Positions 6,314 to 9,214 of a stretch of DNA of 9,214 nucleotides are shown here, in pieces. Source of the DNA: Candidatus Thorarchaeota archaeon (lineage in GTDB: Archaea; Asgardarchaeota; Thorarchaeia; Thorarchaeales; Thorarchaeaceae); NCBI GenBank assembly GCA_004524595.1, contig SDOA01000142.1, forward strand, positions 1-9,214, given 5' to 3'. Each line of letters opens with the position of its first letter. Position 1 is the stretch's first letter. The translations under genes and the position numbers were made by a program. The notes under the pieces were generated by a model. It was not told the DNA's origin. It saw nothing but the letters and a program-made list of their open reading frames with translations, and ran no database searches.

Positions 6314-7642
6314 CATCTCATCCATTATTGCAACGATTCGATGCTGTGCTTTACGAAAATTCTCAACTGAGATGCTCTCATTAGGTGAATGCGCCTTTCC
6401 AAGGTGATCACCACAACCAATGGACACCATGGGTACAAATTCGTTGAAGAGATATAGAGGTCCTGAGCCAGGACTGGTTGGGTGAATAACAAGGTCACCA
6501 AATACTCGTCTATTTGCTGCCTCAACTATCTTTACGAATGGATGATCAATAAGTGTCTTAGCCGCAGGATAGCCTTCGAAATAGGTAATTTCAATGTCCA
6601 AAAACCCATGAGTATCCAAATGACGCCTGAGTTTCCTATGAATATCATCAGGATGCATTCCTTCTACTAGGCGAAAATCAATCTTTACAGAAGCCTTCGC
6701 AGGTAGAACTGTCATAGAGCCTTTGCCTTGATAACCTGATGTGATCCCACAAATATTGCAGCTTGGATCTCCATAATATGCTTTCTTCAACTCCATACCT
6801 GCAAGTCCATTGAGATACTCATCTATTGCATAGACTTCTTTCATTTCTTCTTCATGCAGATCTACCTTCTCAATAGCCTCTAACTCAGAAGTAGTAAGTG
6901 GTTTGATATTTTCATAGAATCCATCAATTAGGATGCGGTTGTTTGCATCACGAAACGTATTGAGTGCCCATATTAATCGATAAGCAGCCGATGGGAGCAC
7001 ACAGGCAAGACTAGAGTGGACATTTCTAGATAATCGCTCGGTTTCAAGTTCAACAAAGAAGATACCTTTGAGACCTAACCAAGCCTCTTGAATCCCATCT
7101 ATACCAGCCCCTCCAAATTCCCAGATCCCACCATCAGCAGTTATGAAGTCCTTATTCTTTTCGATATATTCAGGAAGATGAAGACTGCCAATCTCCTCTT
7201 CTCCTTCGATTACGAATTTGACGTTTACAGGAAGGTCAGTCTCAGTCTCTTTGAATGCCTTAAGAACTGCAATCCGAGATGTTGTGTCACCTTTATTATC
7301 AGCCACACCTCTACCCCAAAGACGACCCTCACGGATTTCTGGTTCGAACGGAGGTGAATCCCAAAGCTCAAATGGCTCAGCTGGTTGAACATCATAATGA
7401 TCGTAGAATAACAATGTCCGCTTTGCATTTACATTCAACGAACCAGTCACTACAGGAGCTCCAGAGGTTTCATGTATCTCTGTTTCTAGTCCTGCATCAA
7501 CAAGCATCTTTTCAACAAGATTTGCAGTTTCTCGTATGCCCTCCCCTTTAGCAGCAACAGTTGGAATTCGAACAAGTTTCTTCAATGCTTCGATTGCATG
7601 GTCTAGATTACTGTCAATGAAGTCTATAACATCTTCATTCAT
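6302..7642 (-). CDS. M20-family zinc metallopeptidase (dipeptidase / ArgE-DapE-CPG2 superfamily)
   Basis: A 446-residue enzyme that hydrolyses peptide or N-acyl amide bonds with a two-zinc centre. All expected residues are visible: H82 in DHYDVQP with D84, the bridging D115 in GRGVADNKGD, the catalytic E149 and zinc ligand E150 in EGEEEIGS, D170 in ITADGG, and the last ligand H418 in KAHSPNE. H209 (NVHSS) lies in the lid/dimerisation domain, where family members supply a His to the partner active site. There is no signal peptide, so it is cytoplasmic. Length and motif set fit the dipeptidase-like branch (PepV/CNDP-like M20) better than a biosynthetic ArgE or DapE, but the substrate cannot be read from the sequence. 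The ATG at 7642 is the only credible start, about 20 residues before LVRIPT. No good ribosome binding site precedes it. It is convergent with the DUF4139 pair and divergent from the next gene. Confidence 0.93.
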   Translation of the reverse strand: MNEDVIDFIDSNLDHAIEALKKLVRIPTVAAKGEGIRETANLVEKMLVDAGLETEIHETSGAPVVTGSLNVNAKRTLLFYDHYDVQPAEPFELWDSPPFEPEIREGRLWGRGVADNKGDTTSRIAVLKAFKETETDLPVNVKFVIEGEEEIGSLHLPEYIEKNKDFITADGGIWEFGGAGIDGIQEAWLGLKGIFFVELETERLSRNVHSSLACVLPSAAYRLIWALNTFRDANNRILIDGFYENIKPLTTSELEAIEKVDLHEEEMKEVYAIDEYLNGLAGMELKKAYYGDPSCNICGITSGYQGKGSMTVLPAKASVKIDFRLVEGMHPDDIHRKLRRHLDTHGFLDIEITYFEGYPAAKTLIDHPFVKIVEAANRRVFGDLVIHPTSPGSGPLYLFNEFVPMVSIGCGDHLGKAHSPNESISVENFRKAQHRIVAIMDEMSHW

Positions 7643-7676
7643 TTACTGCACCGAAAGAGGACATTCAGAACTCCGT

Positions 7677-7684
7677 GATATATC
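7677..7684. promoter_or_regulatory. Symmetric TATA-like box shared by divergent genes
   Basis: GATATATC is self-complementary and sits about 38 bases upstream of the peptidase ATG (7642, minus strand). On the plus strand it lies about 30 bases before an ATG at 7711. It could serve as the TATA box in either direction. The inference rests on spacing only. Confidence 0.35.
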
Positions 7685-7710
7685 CTCTCCTTTTCAGGTA
7701 ATTTACGATA

Positions 7711-7785
7711 ATGAGCAAATCATTAAAGAGAATATTCAATATCTACCCAGAGGGGACTTTAAAGGCAAGGATGGAATTCTTGTGA
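7711..7785 (+). other. Possible 24-codon leader ORF ahead of the unknown gene
   Basis: ATG at 7711 opens a 24-codon frame (MSKSLKRIFNIYPEGTLKAR, then MEFL) ending in TGA at 7783-7785. That stop overlaps the GTG (7782-7784) that can start the downstream gene, forming GTGA. The candidate TATA box at 7677-7684 lies at leaderless spacing before this ATG. It could be a leader peptide, the true N-terminus of the next gene separated by a frameshift, or chance. Confidence 0.25.
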
Positions 7786-8558
7786 ATGAGAAAAGATCAA
7801 TGAGATGGAATTATGACGATTTGGAAAGATTTCTACGAGGGCAGATAAAGACTGAGGGCATTCTTAAAAAAAGACCACTTGAAACTCTAGAGAAATACAA
7901 GACATTAAAACGGCCATTTAGAGCGGTCATTACTCGAAGCACTGGAATTTCTGTAGACTATCAAAAAGAATCTCGTTCATTCATTGATGAGGAACTCATT
8001 ACAATTGTGGAAGATCCTGATCAGAGAATGCTGCTCTGGAGACCTAATTATGCTAATCTGAACATTACTAATCAAGACGAACTTGTAATTGATGAACAAT
8101 CGCAGTCTGATATACAAGAGATTCAAAGAATGATTGATGATATTTTAGAACTTAGATGGTCGATTCAATTACTGGATGATGAGATGAGACCTAGACTCAA
8201 ACGGATACAAGCAGACCCCTTGTCAACAATCGCATTCATTCTACCTCGAGCTCCAAGAAGCCGTAAACATGAAAAGGAGCTTTTAGACCAGACAAGAGAA
8301 TCTCACGCACATATTCTTGCATCATCACTTGTAACCAATACAACACTGAAAGATATTATAACATCTGCAGAAATCGGAAATCGCGTTTTTATTGATACAG
8401 TGGTTGCAACCTATAGAGCTATGGATGATTCTCTAAGAATTTTGGTACTGGAATTCCCAACAGATTGCACGTTTCTTGAAGCAGTGAAGAATGGACGCGC
8501 CTTGACAAGATTGTGCACAATCAACTCCCATTGTAGGCAAAGAGTTGAAAATGCTTAA
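7782..8558 (+). CDS. Hypothetical soluble protein, family not recognised; start uncertain
   Basis: From GTG 7782 this is a 258-residue, highly charged protein (NEKRSMRWNYDDLERFLRG near the start). There is no signal peptide, membrane segment or recognised motif. Residues about 110-145 are helical and charged, beginning DIQEIQRMIDDILELRWSIQ. RAPRSRKHEKEL (156-167) is a basic stretch. The C-terminal 60 residues alternate strand- and helix-like segments (RVFIDTVVATYRAM, SLRILVLEFPTDC) and end with three Cys (229, 245 and 251) that show no zinc-finger spacing. The frame stays open upstream to an ATG at 7617, and the codons from about 7644 look protein-like. However, that start would overlap the divergent peptidase gene head-to-head by 26 bases. 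ATG 7800 is a third choice. I prefer GTG 7782 because it has GGA six bases upstream and leaves room for divergent promoters. No function can be assigned. Confidence 0.7.
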   Translation: MNEKRSMRWNYDDLERFLRGQIKTEGILKKRPLETLEKYKTLKRPFRAVITRSTGISVDYQKESRSFIDEELITIVEDPDQRMLLWRPNYANLNITNQDELVIDEQSQSDIQEIQRMIDDILELRWSIQLLDDEMRPRLKRIQADPLSTIAFILPRAPRSRKHEKELLDQTRESHAHILASSLVTNTTLKDIITSAEIGNRVFIDTVVATYRAMDDSLRILVLEFPTDCTFLEAVKNGRALTRLCTINSHCRQRVENA

Positions 8559-8570
8559 CTGATACATTCT

Positions 8571-8593
8571 ATTATTATAATCAATATATTAGT
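8571..8593 (+). promoter_or_regulatory. AT-rich promoter region of the solute-binding protein gene
   Basis: This is a 21-23 base run of A/T with a single C and G (ATTATTATAATCAATATATTAG) just after the stop of the unknown gene and about 95-115 bases before the ATG at 8687. It contains TATA-like cores (TATAAT, ATATATT). A promoter here would give a leader of about 70-80 bases. The rest of the gap (8594-8659) shows nothing else. Confidence 0.35.
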
Positions 8594-8659
8594 TAATCTA
8601 TCAACGGCTTGTCGCGTAGTTCGAAAGTCTTAAAGAGGTAGTTGGTCTCAATTTTGGTT

Positions 8660-8682
8660 GGAAAGTAGAAACTCTTCTTTCC
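8660..8682 (+). promoter_or_regulatory. Stem-loop immediately upstream of the solute-binding protein start
   Basis: GGAAAG-T-AGA pairs with TCT-T-CTTTCC: nine base pairs with one T-T mismatch and a 3-base loop (AAC). It ends four bases before the ATG at 8687, where a ribosome binding site would normally be. No Shine-Dalgarno is visible there, so the hairpin could affect translation initiation or mRNA processing. The pairing is visible in the sequence; the role is inferred. Confidence 0.4.
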
Positions 8683-8686
8683 CTAG

Positions 8687-9214
8687 ATGGAGGATAGAGA
8701 ATTGCTATCAAAACGTAAAATTACTTACGCCATCATAGCGATGTTCTTGTTCTTCCCAGCAATCGGTATGCCAACAGCCGCTCAAGAAGAGCCCGAGATG
8801 CTCTTTGTAATGGCTTATGGCTCAGACATTGGAGAACTTAATCCACTTGTCTGGCGAAGTGAGCGTTCTCACTGGTACTGTATGCTGGTGTATGATACAT
8901 TACTCAGCTATGATGACGATATGGAACTTATTCCATGGCTTGCCGAGAGTTATGTCGTGTCAAGCAATGGTCTACAAATCAACTTCACAGTCCGTGAAGG
9001 TGCAAAATGGCATGACGGCGAAAATCTCACAGCAGATGATGTCGCATTCACATTCGAGTACATCAGAGACGGTCCAGCAGACCTCAACTGGTGGACTATG
9101 CTTCAGAACTTGACATCTGCAACTGCATATGACAATGTTGTTGTTTGTGAGTTTAATCAGCTGTTCTCATTCGCACTCCACAATCTTGGAGAGATCTATA
9201 TTCTTCCAGAACAC
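8687..9214 (+). CDS. ABC transporter extracellular solute-binding protein, family 5 (3' end beyond the right edge)
   Basis: The first 176 codons of an oligopeptide/dipeptide-type (SBP_bac_5, OppA/DppA-like) binding protein, about a third of the usual length. It starts at ATG 8687 with a charged N-region (MEDRELLSKRK). A hydrophobic core (ITYAIIAMFLFFPAIG, 12-27) follows, with a likely cleavage near TAA|QEE (about residue 32), so it is exported. A lipoprotein Cys is not seen at the cleavage site; archaeal versions are often anchored by a C-terminal transmembrane segment, which would lie outside the window. Family hallmarks are the N-terminal strand, DIGELNPL (47-54), VYDTLLSYDDDMELIPWLAE (68-87) and the signature FTVREGAKWHDGENLTADDV (100-119) running on into AFTFEYI. 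It should capture peptides or other oligomers outside the cell for an ABC importer whose permease and ATPase genes are presumably further right. The substrate cannot be inferred. Confidence 0.93.
   Translation, partial: MEDRELLSKRKITYAIIAMFLFFPAIGMPTAAQEEPEMLFVMAYGSDIGELNPLVWRSERSHWYCMLVYDTLLSYDDDMELIPWLAESYVVSSNGLQINFTVREGAKWHDGENLTADDVAFTFEYIRDGPADLNWWTMLQNLTSATAYDNVVVCEFNQLFSFALHNLGEIYILPEH

Noticed and set aside
3041..6315. CCAGTGACTC repeated at 3041-3050 and 6305-6314, flanking the DUF4139 pair
   Set aside because: A single 10-base match over this distance is easily chance, and one copy lies within the coding end of the peptidase. No mobile-element genes are present.
7536..7616. Extension of the unknown gene back to ATG 7536
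   Set aside because: It would lie wholly inside the 5' part of the M20 peptidase gene on the other strand, where the peptidase frame is the conserved one.
8604..8640. tRNA-like segment containing GTTCGA
   Set aside because: The GTTCGA resembles a T-loop, but no acceptor, D or anticodon stems can be paired around it.
8817..9113. 98-codon plus-strand frame in the right-hand region
   Set aside because: It is out of frame with the solute-binding protein, whose signature motif occupies the same bases.

Overview
The window looks archaeal. It is AT-rich, intergenic stretches carry TATA-like boxes 25-50 bases before several starts, some genes have Shine-Dalgarno sites, and gene families are mixed. 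A PARP-type zinc finger together with cytoplasmic DUF4140/DUF4139 proteins would fit an Asgard lineage. That assignment is an inference from gene content, since no rRNA or other taxonomic marker is present.

Left part (1-1536, minus strand): three small genes read leftward in the order coiled-coil protein (1536-1231), PARP-type zinc-finger protein (1125-439) and a multi-spanning membrane protein (329 to beyond the left edge). Gaps of about 105-110 bases separate them, and each has its own plausible promoter or ribosome binding site, so they may or may not form one operon. An AT-rich divergent promoter region (1537-1726) separates this block from a plus-strand sensor histidine kinase (1727-3010), which has no response regulator in view.

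Middle part (3087-6269, plus strand): two tandem paralogues, each of about 527 residues, with the DUF4140 / coiled-coil / DUF4139 layout of the 'mucoidy inhibitor A-like' family. Only 12 bases separate them, and a strong Shine-Dalgarno overlaps the first stop codon, so they are very likely co-translated and may form a hetero-oligomer. They converge on a minus-strand M20-family metallopeptidase (7642-6302) that keeps the full set of active-site residues.

Right part: a divergent gene (about 7782-8558) encodes a soluble protein I do not recognise and whose start is uncertain. It is followed by the first 176 codons of a family-5 extracellular solute-binding protein (oligopeptide/dipeptide ABC importer) that runs off the right edge. 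A secreted peptide-binding protein near an M20 peptidase is compatible with peptide uptake and breakdown, but the two are not in one transcript. No gap exceeds 300 bases without a gene. I see no tRNA, rRNA, CRISPR array, transposon or phage gene.
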